A DNA stretch of 64,000 nucleotides from Closterium sp. NIES-65. Lineage: Eukaryota > Streptophyta > Zygnematophyceae > Desmidiales > Closteriaceae. Location: positions 2,489,501 to 2,553,500 of the forward strand of contig CANXME010002160.1 in NCBI GenBank assembly GCA_948144175.1, written 5' to 3'. The first letter of the stretch is position 1; each line of letters opens with the position of its first letter. The position numbers and the translations under genes were made by a program. This document shows positions 10,408 through 22,900 of the stretch, piece by piece. The notes under the pieces were generated by a model. The model did no database searches. It was not told the origin of the DNA and saw nothing but the letters and a program-made list of their open reading frames with translations.

Positions 10408-11150
10408 CGCCCCCATAATGCTTGTAGGTAGATATGTAGTTACGCCATTCAAAAGAATAGCAAGCAACAGCAGGTACCCCTTCCATCTCCTCACCCTCCT
10501 CCTTCCCCTCCCCCACACTGCTGCAAGAGCAGCAGAGAAGGGGGGGAAGTGAGGAGTGGTGGAGGGACGGCTGCATGTTGCCTCACACCCGCCACCCCGG
10601 TACCACTCCCCCTGCTCCCCCACATCCTCACACCCTCCCCCCCCAGCGGCAGCTGCAGCGGTGGGACTGAAAGAAGGAGGAGGGGAAGGGAGAGAGGTGA
10701 CCCAACACTCCAACACCCTCCACCCCCATACCCTCATCCCCACGGCTGCAGGGAGACAAAGGAGGAGGGGGTGGGCATGAAGAAAGCCGCAGAGCGGAGA
10801 AAAGGTGTCGGTGCAGATGGGCCAGGGGCGGCTTCAGGGAGAGCAGGGGCGGAAAGGCCCGTCGCGTGCCAGTGCCACGGGGCGCACGACGGGTAGGAGA
10901 AGAAAGAGGGCCCGATCGTGTGCCTAGGGGCGCACGACGAGCAGGGCACCATCGTGTGCCACGGGGCGCACGATGGGCAGTTGAAGGGCACCGTCGCGTG
11001 CGACGGGGCGCGCGACGGGCAGAGTAGGAGTCACACACCCGTGGGCGGGACAAGGTAAAAATCGTCACGCGCCCTAGGCGCGCGACCGAAAAATCATAGC
11101 GGAAGCGTAGGGCGGGCCCACAGGCCAGGTCGTAATTAGCTCTGATACCA

Positions 11151-11420
11151 TGTCGAAAATAGTTGCACGAGGAAGAGTTAAGATTAACTAGGGCCTAGGC
11201 TTAGGAGCCTAGGCCCGAGATTAGGTGTCGAGTAGGTTTTACCCTAGGCGAGGTATCGAGTGAGTTGAGAGAGGAATTGGAGAAAAGTGATGGTTTCACT
11301 ATAGGTTCAAGGGTACATATAGCATAGAAACCAAATAAGGTGCACCACCAACAACAGTTTAAATAACTACACTAACTACAACTACAAGCAGTTATAAAAC
11401 ATAACAAATATATTTCGACA
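11151..11420 (-). repeat. TRIM-like element 2, right LTR
   Basis: 270-bp LTR with the same inverted repeat at 11191-11216. The minus-strand primer-binding site adjoins it at 11139-11150. Confidence 0.92.
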
Positions 11421-11425
11421 TTACG

Positions 11426-13574
11426 GTCGGAGCTGGAGTTTCTGGGGCACGTTGTCTCTGGGGAAGGCATTAAAATCGACCCTCAAAAAGTAAAAGCGAT
11501 TTTGGAGTGGAAGCCGCCCACGAACATCACTGAGTTGCAGAGTTTCCTCGGCTTCGTTAACTACGTCCGCTGTTTTGTACCCAATATGGCGGGGGTAACC
11601 AGGCCGTTAACCGATCTCCTGCATAAGGGCGTGCAGTTTTTTTGGGGGGAGAGAGAACAGCTGGCTTTCAACGAGCTGAAGAAAATTTTGAGTTCACCCC
11701 CGGTGCTTCGACTGGCAGATCCATCCCGACCGTTCGAAGTCGTGACGGACGTCAGCGATTTCGCTGTCGGCGCTGTGCTATTACAGGACTTCGGCAACGG
11801 ACTGCAACCCATCGCGTACGAGTCAAGAAAAATGCAGCCGCCTGAGCGCAACTACCCGGTTCACGACAAGGAAATGCTCGCCATCGTGCAGGCGTTTCGA
11901 ACATGGCAATGCTACCTCACAGGAGCGGATGTCACAATCCGAACTGACCACAAGTCACTACAGTACATGCGCAGCCAACCACAGCTCAACCCACGACAAA
12001 TCCGGTGGCTCGACTACCTCGAATCGAATTTCCGCTACACCATCACATATAAAAAGGGCGCCAACAACATCGCCGACGCTCTGACCCGCCCATCCATGCA
12101 GACCGCAGCAGTACTAATCGCCCATTCCAACTCTTTATTGGCAGGATTATTCAAGCACGGCTACAGGATTGACAGATTTTTCAGGACCAATCAACACCGC
12201 GGGGTCACTACACCGCATGGAAGTTACTACCTAAAAGTCGGTACTAACCGAGTTTAGGTACCTTCCTACCGACCCTTACGCGAATTACTGGCGCAAGAAG
12301 TACACGAATCCAACCTCTCCGGGCATTTCGGCGTCGACAAAACATTGAAGCTGCTGCAGCGGAACTACTACTGGCCCAACATGGCGTCAGACGTGCAGCG
12401 CTATGTGTCCGCCTGCCCGACCTGCCAGGCAATGAAGTCATCACGACAACGACCAGCTGGCTTACTGCAGCCCCTCGAGCCACCCGAACGACCGTGGCAA
12501 CAGGTGACTATGGATTTCGTCACGGGCCTTCCAGCTGGCGCAAGTGGCAACGACTCCGTGCTCGTCGTCGCTGATCGCTTAACGAAAATGGCGCATTTTG
12601 CGCCCTGCTGTACAACAATCACAGCCGAAGAAACAGCGCGAATCTTCATCTCGACCGTCGTACGACTCCACGGGTTACCTTCGGCGATCATCAGCGATCG
12701 AGATCCGAAATTCACGTCGAAATTCTGGCAGGAGACATGGGCACAGTACAGCACCCGCCTGCAATTTTCGTCGTCCTACCACCCGCAAACCGACGGACAG
12801 ACGGAGAGGACAAACCAAACGATGGAGCAGCTGATTCGCACGAACCGCTTGGACATCAATAAGTGGGAAGATTACCTTCCCATGCTCGAGTTTGCGTACA
12901 ATAACGCCCCATCTGCAACGACCAAGCAATCACCCTTCTACCTGAATTACGGGATAGACTCGGTGGTACCCTCATTGACTACTCCCGACAACCCGGTACC
13001 CAGGTCACAGCAGTTTATTTCGGAACTCCAGGACGCGCGTGCCAAAGCAGCTGACTTTATCCGAAAAGCAAATTCGACCGCCAGCCGCTACGCTGACCAA
13101 CACCGACGAAATTTACCCTTCCGCGAGGGGCAGATGGTTCTCCTGGACACCAAAAACCTCAGACTACCCCAACCCGCAAAACTGCGTCCTCGATACATGG
13201 GACCTTTCCGCATCATTCGAATGCTGACACCGGTCACTGCGAAACTTCTCCTCCCGGACGACTGACATATCCACGACGCCTTCCACGTCAGTTTACTTCG
13301 CCACTACGTGGCACCCCAGTCCTCCGACGTCGCTCGACCCCACTAGGCGCCAAGTGTCTGACTGGTAGCAGATCCCACGCTCCAACCCTGGAAGATATTG
13401 AATCATCGCATTCGTGCGACCCCAGCCGGCCGCCACGTCGATTTTCTACTGCGATGGGTGGATCGCACAAGTGACGACGACACGTGTGTCCCGGCTGACT
13501 CACTACAAGGGCACTCGGTACTCCGGCAGTATCTTTCTCGCCGACACGTGCCTGATATTGACCACCTTTCTTGA
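11426..13574 (+). pseudogene. Gypsy pol, second part: RNase H, integrase, chromodomain-like tail
   Basis: RNase H has [13 protein letters not shown], the DKEML Glu and RTDHKSL. Integrase has its HHCC zinc motif (HESNLSGHFGVDKT ... CPTCQ), then the three acidic residues in MDFVTGLP, ISDRDPKF and TDGQTERTNQ. After the core come PRYMGPFRI and IHDAFHVSLLRHYV, then a chromodomain-like stretch (WKILNHRI ... VDFLLRWV ... LRQYLSRR) ending at TGA 13572-13574 beside the purine tract. In-frame stops at 12255, 13263 and two more near 13342-13360 show decay. The chromodomain-like tail places the element with chromoviruses, which are known to use such domains for chromatin targeting. Confidence 0.9.
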
Positions 13575-13586
13575 AGGGGGGGGTAG

Positions 13587-13867
13587 TGTAAGGAATTTTG
13601 CTAATTCCTTACTGAGGCACCGCTTACGCGTACATTTCCAACTTTTCAGAGTTCAGGCTCGGTCCGACGACCTCGCCTCCCGAACGTCCTCCGCGTCGCC
13701 TTCGGGTTTTCCAAACCCAAACCTACACCCAACCCTCGCACGACTTCGCGACCTCGGGCTTAGCTAGCCTTGCTATATTATGCCTAGGCCCCGATGTTTG
13801 CTCAGTAGTTGTAATCACTTCCGCGATATTGCATTCTGCGCACTCTTCTTTCATACAACTCATAACA
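13587..13867 (+). repeat. Gypsy 3' LTR
   Basis: 281 bp, preceded by a G-rich purine tract and followed by TSD GGTTG (13868-13872). Confidence 0.95.
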
Positions 13868-13872
13868 GGTTG

Positions 13873-15764
13873 CTTGTTGGTGACCCTTTCACACAAAACC
13901 GTTATTGGTGGCATCGCCAACAGTTATATAGACTGTTGATAACCATAATACAGCCGTCATAGTACATGGGCAGCTATGAACTTACAGATCAGACGGTGTG
14001 CAGCCCTACATCTTGTTATTTACATTCACTGGTACACAACACTTGAGAGCTGTATAGGGCTAACGAAAGCTTCAATATTGTGCATACAGGCTTTGTCTGG
14101 CATGGACAATTTTCCTGATGCGAAGCTCCGCAACCTCCGCAACCTATCCACTTCTGACCACGATGACCTCGACCGCATTGTGGCGGGAACTTTGCTTTCG
14201 CAACAGCAGCTCCATCCTATTGATCTATAATCCCAAAAAGTGTCTCGTTTGAGAGGGTATGTATGCAGGTTTGACACATGGACGCAGGAGCTCAAAGTTC
14301 AATTCTGCACCTACACAAACCATAAATGCTCATGCATATGGCATTGGAATGTTTTAACCTGAGGTTCTGAGGTTTTCCCGAAATCTGCCCGATGACCAAA
14401 ATATCGCAGGAGAACGAGACGAAGCGCACGCTGCGGTTCTCCTCCTCCACTCCAACCCTTGCAGCAGGCAGTTCCAACCGTCAGCACTGCGCAGTTGCGC
14501 TGCGCCATGGTTGAATCAAGCACAACCATAGCAAAACTGGTGAGTGCAGCGATGACACTAATACCAGTGCTTCCCCTAAAAAAAATCTGTCTGTGCCGTT
14601 CGCAACGACCTCCACACACGGTAACACTGACGGCTAGACGGCCTTTGGCCGTTAGAGGTTTCTGTGACGAGGAGGGTCGAGAATATGAGCGTGCACGATG
14701 TCACGATAGCTTGTACAGCGATCCGCTGTTAAGTAACGTATTTTACGAAACATGACGCAAAAAATCCCGTCTGGCCGTCATACGGAAATGGCTTTAGCAG
14801 GAGGAAGTCGAGGCATCACAGCACCACCTCTCAAGTCGAGCGCGCCGCGGCAATGGCGGGAGCGATGGTACGTCGCCGACAACGGCGACGCCCCTTGGCT
14901 GATGCAACCGCATCGAGCCCCGACTTCCGAGTCAGCGTCCTCATCAAGCCGCACGCTAGCCTCGCTGCCAACGCACCTTCGCTGCAGCACTCGCAGTGGG
15001 TTCCCACAGCCACTGACCCTCGCTTCCGCCTCCTCCCTGCTCCTAGCTTCAGGCTTGGTTGAGGTCGCTCATGAGTCAATAGTCGCCTTCCCACCGTTAA
15101 CGGATTCCGTTTGTCGTCGAATCGGGTAGCAGTCGAGTCCAGTCGCGTCGGGTCGGATTTGCCGCGCTGGAGAAACCGCAATGGCCACCGCGCCGGTGTG
15201 GCGGGTCAAAACGCGGAGGACGCTTCTTGCGGTCGCGCGGGAACGGGAACCCCGCAGGGACGTTCACGTCTGTTGCCGTGCTCCTCCCTCCCGGCTAGTC
15301 GTTTTTGGAGGAAGAGAATGGAAACACCGAGGTATTCATGTCTCTCGCAGTACGGTCCGGTTTTTCCCATTGCACTGTACTTCTTCTCGACGACACCTTT
15401 TTCTTGAGCTGGCACGAAGCTAGTAATAGCAGGACATAGCAGTGTGACACGATAGCAAGCCATTGTCGCGGAAATGAAACGGGTGTAAGAACTGCTTGCG
15501 CCGCCAGCTCGCGACGACAGCATGTAATGTCTTTTCTTTGACCGTCTCGCCGTCGCCGTCGCCGTCGCAGCGTCTCGTTCTCCCTTATTTTTCCCAAACG
15601 GTGTGCGCTCACTCACACAGACACACGGCTCTTAGTCGGCCTGCTCCAGCAGCAACGACCCTGATCCGAAACCATCTTTGAAAGCGACTCCCTGCAGTGT
15701 CAAGCTTCCGAACCGCGCTCATTAGGAGGTTAATAGACCCTAATCCATCCTCCGCGCGGCAGCC
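13873..15764. other. Intergenic DNA and 5' flank of gene B
   Basis: No gene is supported. Small ORFs exist on both strands (for example minus 14311-14619 and plus 14752-15129), but none shows a domain or splice-consistent continuation. GC content rises toward 15765, as expected for a promoter and leader. Confidence 0.5.
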
Positions 15765-18700
15765 ATGCCGGAACCGGCCGCGCACAGCGACTCGCGCCCC
15801 TCCCCGCGAGTCACCTCCTTCTCGCGCAAGGCCTTGCACGCCGTCACGCAGGCATATGGCGGAGGCGGAGGCGGAGGCGGAGGTGCTCTCGGCTCCGTCG
15901 GTCTTCACGCGCCCCCCGGCTCCCGCCTTCCCTCCGCTTTGCACGTCGCGAAAGGCGCCGCCGCCGGCGGCGGCGGATTCACCGCTTACGGCCCGCTATC
16001 TCCGCCATCTCCGCATCAACCTGAGAGCGCCAATCAAGGTGTGCCACCCGAATCGCCCGCTTCGACTTTCCTGCACACGCGCGACCCGTCGACGTCAGGA
16101 TTCTCCTCCTCCTCGTGCTCCTCCGCCGTTTCCTCCGCCTCCGGCGGCTCCGCCCTGTCTTCCTACCACGCTCCCGCCTTCTGCGCCGATCTCTCTGCCG
16201 ATGCCGCCACGTCCGCAGGCGCGAGCGCGGGGGGGGATCCCTCCGCAAGCCCTTCCCCCTGCGCCACCCCGAGCAGCGCCGCCAGCCCCGCCACCAGCGA
16301 CGGCCCCCGCCAGCGCGGACTCCTCTCCGCAGCTGCTGCCAACGGGCGGCGCACGATCATCAACAACGGCGGCGCGGAAAGCGGCGGGAGCGGGGGGAGC
16401 CTTCCGGGGAGCCCCCGCGCGCGCATGTTCGCGCGCACTGGCAGTGGCGGGGGAGTGGGAATCAGGCCCCGCGGTACGGCTGCGGGAGGCACTAAGGGCG
16501 GATACGGACAAGCGGAACGGGAAGGGAGCCCTGGGAAATACGGCGGAACGGGCGGTAGCGGAGGCGGAAGAGCGGGAACGGGCGGGACAAGCGCGCTGAG
16601 CCGTTTCGGCCACGGCAGCCATAGAAGTGGCAGTGGCTGCAGCGCTGGCGGCGCTGGCGCCGCTGAAGGCGCTGCGAGCGATAACGATTTTCTGTTTAGT
16701 CCGCTGGGCGGCTCCTCTCCCTCCTCCTCCGCCGCATCTGACGCTATCGGGAACTTTATAGCGAAGCATAATCCGACGGCCGGCCACGATCGCATGTCGT
16801 CGATCGACTCCAGATACTCTTCGGCAACGTCAGACGCGCCGTGCTTCACGGAGGAAGACGGGCTCGATAGTCCTCGCGGTGCACACGAACCTGGCGGCGG
16901 CGGCGGCGGCGGAGGCGGTGCCGTGTGGAGCTCGTCGCGCGGACGGGAGAGCCGAAGCAACTCCGCGCTGGCTCTTGCCGCAGCCTCCGCCGTCGCTGCC
17001 GCGTCCGCCACTGTCGCTTCTGCTGCTGCTGCTCCTGATGGCAATCCCCGTCATCGCCGCACTTCCCGCAAGCCGAGTCGCGACCTGCCCTCCCCGCCGC
17101 TGAGCGAAATCCCGTCGATCGCGGAGGGGGCGGACGATCCGTACGGAAGTTCGGACGACGCGGAGGGGGAAGATCTGGACGACCGAGATGATCGCGCGAG
17201 CGAGTTCGGATCGCACTATGCCGAGTCGCACTATGGTTCGGAACTTGGCTCGGAGATATCCTTATCCGATATATTCGGCACCGAGTGTTCCAAGTCCAGC
17301 AGCGGGTCTCGCGGCGGGAAACCCTTGCGCCGCGAGTCGCCTAAGGAAGGGAACGAGCCGCGGAAGGAGGAAGATGGCAAAGACGGGAAAGGTGGGAAAC
17401 GAGAAGGGGAAACTAAAGACGGAGGGGGGAAAGGAGGAGGGGGAAAAGGCAAAACGGGCGGGGGGAAGGGCGGATGGATTTTAGGAGGGGGGAAAACGCG
17501 CGGAGGGCACGGGGGGGGAGAAAAGGGGAAGGGGTTCGTGGGGCTACTGGGGGGAAGGGGGAGCTCTTCTCATAAGAGAGGAGCAGCGCAAGGGAAGGGC
17601 GCTGGTGTTTTGGAGCAACAACCATCCGAGCAGCAGCAGCAGCAGCAGGGGTTTCAGCTGCCAGTGGGGGACGGGGAGGAGGATTACTCTGCTATTTTCA
17701 CCAAGGCGAGAGAGGACAAGCGCAATGGGCGCAACGCCCCCATCCTCCCCCGCTTTGCTGGCAATCTCGACGTGGTGGAGGGCGCTGGCGCAGGGGCGAG
17801 GGGGTTTGGGGTGGGGAAGCGCGAGGAGGACCCGTGGGGGGCGGAGCAGCAGGAGAGGAGGCGGGCGGCGGAGGGGAGGGGGCAGGGGTGGATTTATGGG
17901 CGGCTGGTGGTGGAGACAGAGGGGGTGAAGGGATGTGAGGAGGGGGGAGATGGGGAGGATGAAGGGGAGGAAGGGGAGGAGGATGGGGATGGGGATGGGA
18001 TGAGTGGTGGGAGCAAGGACGAGGAGATGCTGTCGCCTTTGACTCCGTCCCCGGTAAGCAAGCAAGCAACACTGTAGAGCATCTTGTTTAAGCGTTTCGT
18101 GACTTATTTGTTCCTCTTTATTTGCCTTTGATGCCGTCACTGGTAAACCAGCAGCAACACTGCTGCAGCTGCTCTGCTGGTGGGGGCAACGCATGTGCTT
18201 GCGCCGTTCCCTTGTTATACGCTGGCAGGACACACAACCTCCTGTTTTGCGCTCCTAACTCCATCTCCCTCCGCGCCTCCTCCCTCCCCTTTCCTCCTCT
18301 CCCCCCCTGCAGCTCCCCCGGCGGCGCCAGCGGGTGCTATCAGGCACGCGCAGCACCCCTGCCACACCTCCCTCTGTCTTCAGCCCTGCCAGGGCCAGCA
18401 GGAGAGCAGGAGGCGTGCCCGCACCCTGGGAGTCGGGGTCGGGCAAAGGCACGGGAGAACGGCGGGGCAGCGTGGGCTTGGGTGTTAATGGCAATGGTAG
18501 TGCCAGCCGCAGCAGAAGCAGCTGCAGCAGCGATACGGAGGGGTTTGGCAGTGGTGGTGCTGCAGCTAGTGCTCTTGCTGCTGCTTCTGCTGCTGGTAAT
18601 GGTGGTGTCAGTCGGCTTGGCTCTGCTGCTGCTGGTGCTGCTGGTGCTGCTGTTGCTGCCCCTGGTGCTGGTGCTGCCTTTCCCAACCGGGTCGACAGGC

Positions 18701-19427
18701 GGCGCAGCATTGTGAGGAGCGTGAGCAGGAACAGCCCTCGCACCTCTGCCTATTCCTCCTCTAGCGCTGCTTCTGCTGCTGGCAGAACTGCCATGAGCAG
18801 GAGCCGCAGCAGCACGAGCAACATCGGGAGGAAAGGCACAACAGGCGGTGGCGTGACTCCGTTCTCACCCTTCTCCCCGCTGCCCCCTGCCCGCGCTGCC
18901 ATGGACCCGGATGGATCTCCCGCTAATCCTGCCTGTGGTGGTGGCGATGATGGTGGTGATGGTGTTGGCTTTGCTGCTTCTGCTGCGGCTGCTGCTGCTG
19001 CTGCAGCTGGTGCGGTGGATTACTCGTTCAAGTTCAACCAAGCGCGGGAGCAGAAGCGCAACGGCAGGCCTGCGGGAATCATTCTCCCTGCATTCGGCGA
19101 AGCGATGGCTGCGGGAATGGCTGGGGGGGGTGGCGCTGGTAGTGACACGGATAGACATGGCGGAGTGGGTATGGATGGTGATGGAAGCGAGCTCGAGATG
19201 ATGGCGTGTGAGAAAGGTGCAGAGGCCGCAGAGGGAGGCGCGGCAGCAGAGGTGGGTGCATGCAGTGAATTTAGTAGAGGAATATTTTCATGCGTGTGTG
19301 CGGTGTGGTGTGGTGTGGTGTGGAGTGGGTACCGTATCCTTACTCTGTCTTTCTGTTTTGTGCATTGCAGAAGAAGCTGTGGAGGATTCTGTCTAAGAAG
19401 ATGTTCAAGCAAGGAGTTCACACATAA
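15765..19427 (+). CDS. Ser/Gly/Ala-rich protein with duplicated DYSxxFxxARExKRNGR motif, family unrecognised
   Basis: Three exons join in phase 0: 15765-18053 (donor CCG|GTAAGC), 18313-19251 (acceptor CCTGCAG; donor GAG|GTGGGT) and 19371-19427 (acceptor TTGCAG), giving about 1,094 residues. Most of it is low-complexity Ser/Gly/Ala with an acidic block near 460-500 and a Lys/Gly-rich block near 520-610, so it is probably disordered. Two islands stand out: DYSAIFTKAREDKRNGR followed by a PILPRF stretch (from about residue 640) and DYSFKFNQAREQKRNGR followed by IILPAF (from about 999). The C-terminus is basic and amphipathic (KKLWRILSKKMFKQG). The YSxxFxxxRE pattern faintly recalls plant NOI/RIN4 motifs, but the PxFGxW half is missing, so I do not assign it. 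The gene is convergent with the YTH gene. Confidence 0.7.
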
Positions 19428-19963
19428 CTGGGCGTTTTCACCAGTTCCCTCTGCATGCTGTTATGATCACATGTGACAGTAATATCAACAAATTTTCCAC
19501 TTGATTTCCTGTACATTATCTGTTTAACTTAGCACAGGATCAGATGACAGTAGAAATTGAAAAAAAAATGTGGGCAATATGGTACTTCAACAATCACGGT
19601 TACATGAATATTTCAACTACTCCTCACATGGAAACAAAAAATATCCAAGAGGATCTATGCTACCTTACCATCAGTCAGTGCAAATGGCCTTGAATCAGCT
19701 ATCAAAAGCAAGAGGCAAACACGTAGAGCAGAAAGCAGAAGAGCTAAGTCTGGTAGAACAAGTCTACCCAAGTAGGCTGAGACACACACCCATCCAGTCA
19801 TCCATACCATTCCCATGACTTGCCTTCGACAACCAAAAACATGGGAGGCAGCACTAAAGTTTCGCATGTCCTGGACAACAGGGAGCCCTCTCCCTACTTG
19901 GGTTTCCCATCTCTCTTTTTTTTCCAGTGAACGGTACGTTTATTTCGAATTCTAAACTAAGAG
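19428..19963. other. Tail-to-tail intergenic spacer between gene B and the YTH gene
   Basis: AT-richer DNA holding the two 3' ends. No coding exon is supported. Confidence 0.6.
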
Positions 19964-22900
19964 CTAAGCCTCAGCAGTGACAACCACAATAGAGCCGTTG
20001 CCAAGTGCCATGGAAGGCCCAGAGGTAGGGCCTGATGCGTGCATGCCTGGGCATTCCCTCCCGCTCCCATTCGCAGCAGGGGCAGCTTGAGTCGATTTTA
20101 CTGCTACTGCTGGTGCTGCATTCTTTGCTGCCTCTGTTGCAGCTACACCAGATACATCCTTCACACATACTGCTGCTGCTGCTGCTGCTCCCTTACGATC
20201 CTGCTCTGTGCTGCGGCCAGCAGCGGATGAAGTAGGAGTAGCAGTGGCGGCAGCGGGCTGAGTGCCTTGAGATACGACTCTGATGTGCGCATCACGCTGC
20301 AAGCAACCAACAGGCCAGGGTTGGAGGGTCGAAAATGGAAGGCATAAGAAACATGAGCGACGAAGTTCACTCTTGTTGTGAGCACATGAAAAAGGAGAAC
20401 ATGCTTTTAAAAGCGCACACATCTACGCACGCACCACAGTAGGCTCAGAGCGATGCGGGCGAGACTGGAACCGCTGGTGCTGCCCCCATGCCACACCCCC
20501 TTGCTGCCCCTGCTGCTGACCCTGCCCCTGCCCCTGCCCCTGTGGCACCACCCCCTGCGGCCCCCCCTGCGCACCCCCTTGCGCACCCCCCTGCTGCTGC
20601 TGCTGCTGGCGTGCAATCCTGCGCTCGTGCATGACGCGCTGGCGCGTGTCGTAGAAGCTAAAGTCGTCCAGGATGGACGTGCGCGTCGCATAGTTGCGGA
20701 AGATTGCGAGCATCTCCTGACCCTGCGCCTGCGGCACCTGCACAGGCCACATAAAAGGGGAGAAATAGAAAAAAAAAGGGGGGGGGGGGGGGGGGGAGAA
20801 TAGGTTGATTACAAGGGAGAAAAAGGACAGGCGCGGCATGAGGAACTTGCACACAAGAAATGTCAGGGTTTGTGAGAAATTCGATTAAAATCGGGACTCG
20901 TGATCTTGCTCTAACGTTGTTGCGACAGCGCAGCACATGGGGCCACGCGGAAGGGGAGTGCTTTTCAAATGAAATAGAGAAAGGAGTGTTCCCAAGGAAA
21001 AAGGGGGGGTTGGGGGGAGGATGGGTTGCAGGAGGGGAAGGGATGGGGGAGATGAAGAACAACCAACAACGTTCAGTTGAAGGCACGATTTCACGAAAAT
21101 GTGAACTCGTAAAAGCCACAAGAATGCCATTACGAATAAAAAGCCACAAGCGTACCTCTTGCGTGTCGCGCGAGTTGGTGACGGGCTTGTTGTCGTTCGC
21201 GGGCACGACAATATGACGCAGCAGCGCGTTCGGCACGTCCTTGATCACGTGCCAGCGCACGCTGAACCGCCCATTCCACCGTTCCTCCTCCTGCCAAAAC
21301 CCCACGCTCCGGTGGAAATCCACCGGGCTAACCATCTCCGCAACCCCGCAGAACTGCCCGCTCGCGTTAACCGAGAAGAACAGGAACAGCGGGCACGCGA
21401 CGCCGCGGGAACTCGACAGCGCGGAGGCTTCCTGGAACGCGGCGTGCAGACGCTTGTTGCCGCCGGGGGTGGACGTCCACACGTTGTACTTGATGCTCTT
21501 GTGCACGTCATCTTCGCTGAACGACTTGATCACGAAGAATTTCGCCAGCGCGTATGTAACCGGCATGTCGGGCCGGTTCACCTGCAGACAGCATCCGGAC
21601 AAACTGTCCACCGTTCCGTCCTTTCCGCCGGCCCCCGCGCGGTCGCCCAGCGGGGCTACGGGGGCGAATCCGTTCGGCGGCATCTGCAGCTGCGCTTGAT
21701 TCCCCGCTACCTCGGAAGCACTGCCGCTGGCGGAGCTGCTTCCACCGTCGCTACTGGGGCTGGTTGCGCGCTTCCCCGCGCCCTCCCCCACCTTGCCGTT
21801 GCGCCGGCGGGACGTGCGCGGACCGCGGTACTGTTCCGCTGCGGGGCCCAAATGCGCGGTGTCATTCGCGCCCGGCTGACAGCCGTCAGATGATGCGGAG
21901 TCAAGTTTAAGGCCGTTAAGACCGTTGCTGATGCCGTTGCTGATTCCACCGTCGTCGCTAGCTTCCACCTGCGCAGGCGCGCCGGGCTGCGCCCCTGGGG
22001 GACCGGCGGAAAGGCCATGCGCAGGGAGGACGACAGGGGCAACGGCGGGGGGAGCGAGGAGGAGCGGGGAGTGCGCATGCTGATGGGGGTGCTGGTGTTG
22101 GTGCTGGAACTCTGGCATGCCTTGATACGGGAGGAAGTAGCCAGGCGGCGGAATTTGTCCGTACTGCGTGTCAACCTGCGGTCGAGATCAGATCGCGAAT
22201 CGGAAAAAACGTAGATGGAAAACACGCAAGACGGTTAGGAACTAAGATACGGGAGGACAGAGGAAGGCAAACAAAGAAGCCATGATAACGTGATTGCAGC
22301 TACAAACAAAATTTCTCTGAAATTGTACTGGAAAAAGAAGACGGAAAACATCATCACGAGAAAAAGAAAAAAAGGCTACAAAATCCTTCCCGATCTGCAA
22401 AATCTCACCTGGCCGGGAACAGGAACAAATCCGACCGGAGGACCGTCGGGTCTGACGTCGCCAAAGGCGCCTGACGAATGATGATTATAATGAAAACGAT
22501 AAAGATGTTGTGAAAGAAATAAGGGATCCGTGAAGTGGTTATGCATGCCCAAGGGAGCGACGACATGCATCTTATCTGCGTCTCACAAGTAAACATCAGG
22601 AATAAGCCATGAAAGGGGCGGAGGGGAAGGAGGGGCAGCATCGAGTCAGCCGGAGTTCGCGCCCTGCGCAATGGTTGTAATTTATCCATTTACAGTAACT
22701 CGATGGAAAAAAAAAGGTATCGGGCGAGAGCGATCGAGAGAGGAGAAGAAAACAAATGGATCGGACAGATTCTTACCGGCAGGGGGCGGGAGAACCGGTG
22801 GCGGGTAGATGGGCGGCTGAATCGGGAAGGCATGTGGGGCGTAGAACTGGCTGTTGAACGGTAGTGGGGGCGAACCCGCGTATGGCACGAAGGCCTGCAT

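Larger units (their letters stand above)
10138..11420 (-). mobile_element. TRIM-like miniature LTR element 2
   Basis: Two 270-bp LTRs (10138-10407 and 11151-11420, two differences) start TGTCGAAA and end TTTCGACA. The target duplication is TTATG (10133-10137) against TTACG (11421-11425); the uninterrupted pol frame shows TTACG is original, so the left copy took a C-to-T change. An exact initiator-Met PBS on the minus strand (11139-11150) and a minus-strand purine tract (GGGGGCG beside 10407) give minus polarity. The 743-bp interior lacks gag and pol but has CGTGCCACGGGGCGCACGA repeats also found in TRIM-like element 1. Total length is 1,283 bp. Confidence 0.93.
2484..13867 (+). mobile_element. 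Ty3/gypsy (chromovirus-type) LTR retrotransposon carrying nested insertions
   Basis: Two 281-bp LTRs (2484-2764 and 13587-13867; 3 differences seen) start TGTAAGG and end CATAACA. They are flanked by the perfect TSD GGTTG (2479-2483, 13868-13872). The initiator-Met primer-binding site lies at 2767-2778 and a purine tract precedes the 3' LTR (13572-13586). Domain order is gag, protease, RT, RNase H, integrase, chromodomain-like tail, so this is a gypsy element of chromovirus type. Two other elements sit inside it: 2883-7541 in the leader and 10138-11420 in RT. Without them and their TSD copies it would be about 5.4 kb. Several in-frame stops make it non-autonomous. Confidence 0.95.

Noticed and set aside
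16095..17044. Long minus ORFs and overlapping plus ORF opposite gene B
   Set aside because: Very high GC keeps antisense frames open. They lack splice logic and domains, and oppose a well-phased three-exon gene.
17682..17765. NOI/RIN4 (AvrRpt2-cleavage) domain in gene B
   Set aside because: YSxxFxxARE resembles the end of the NOI motif, but the defining PxFGxW part is absent in both copies.
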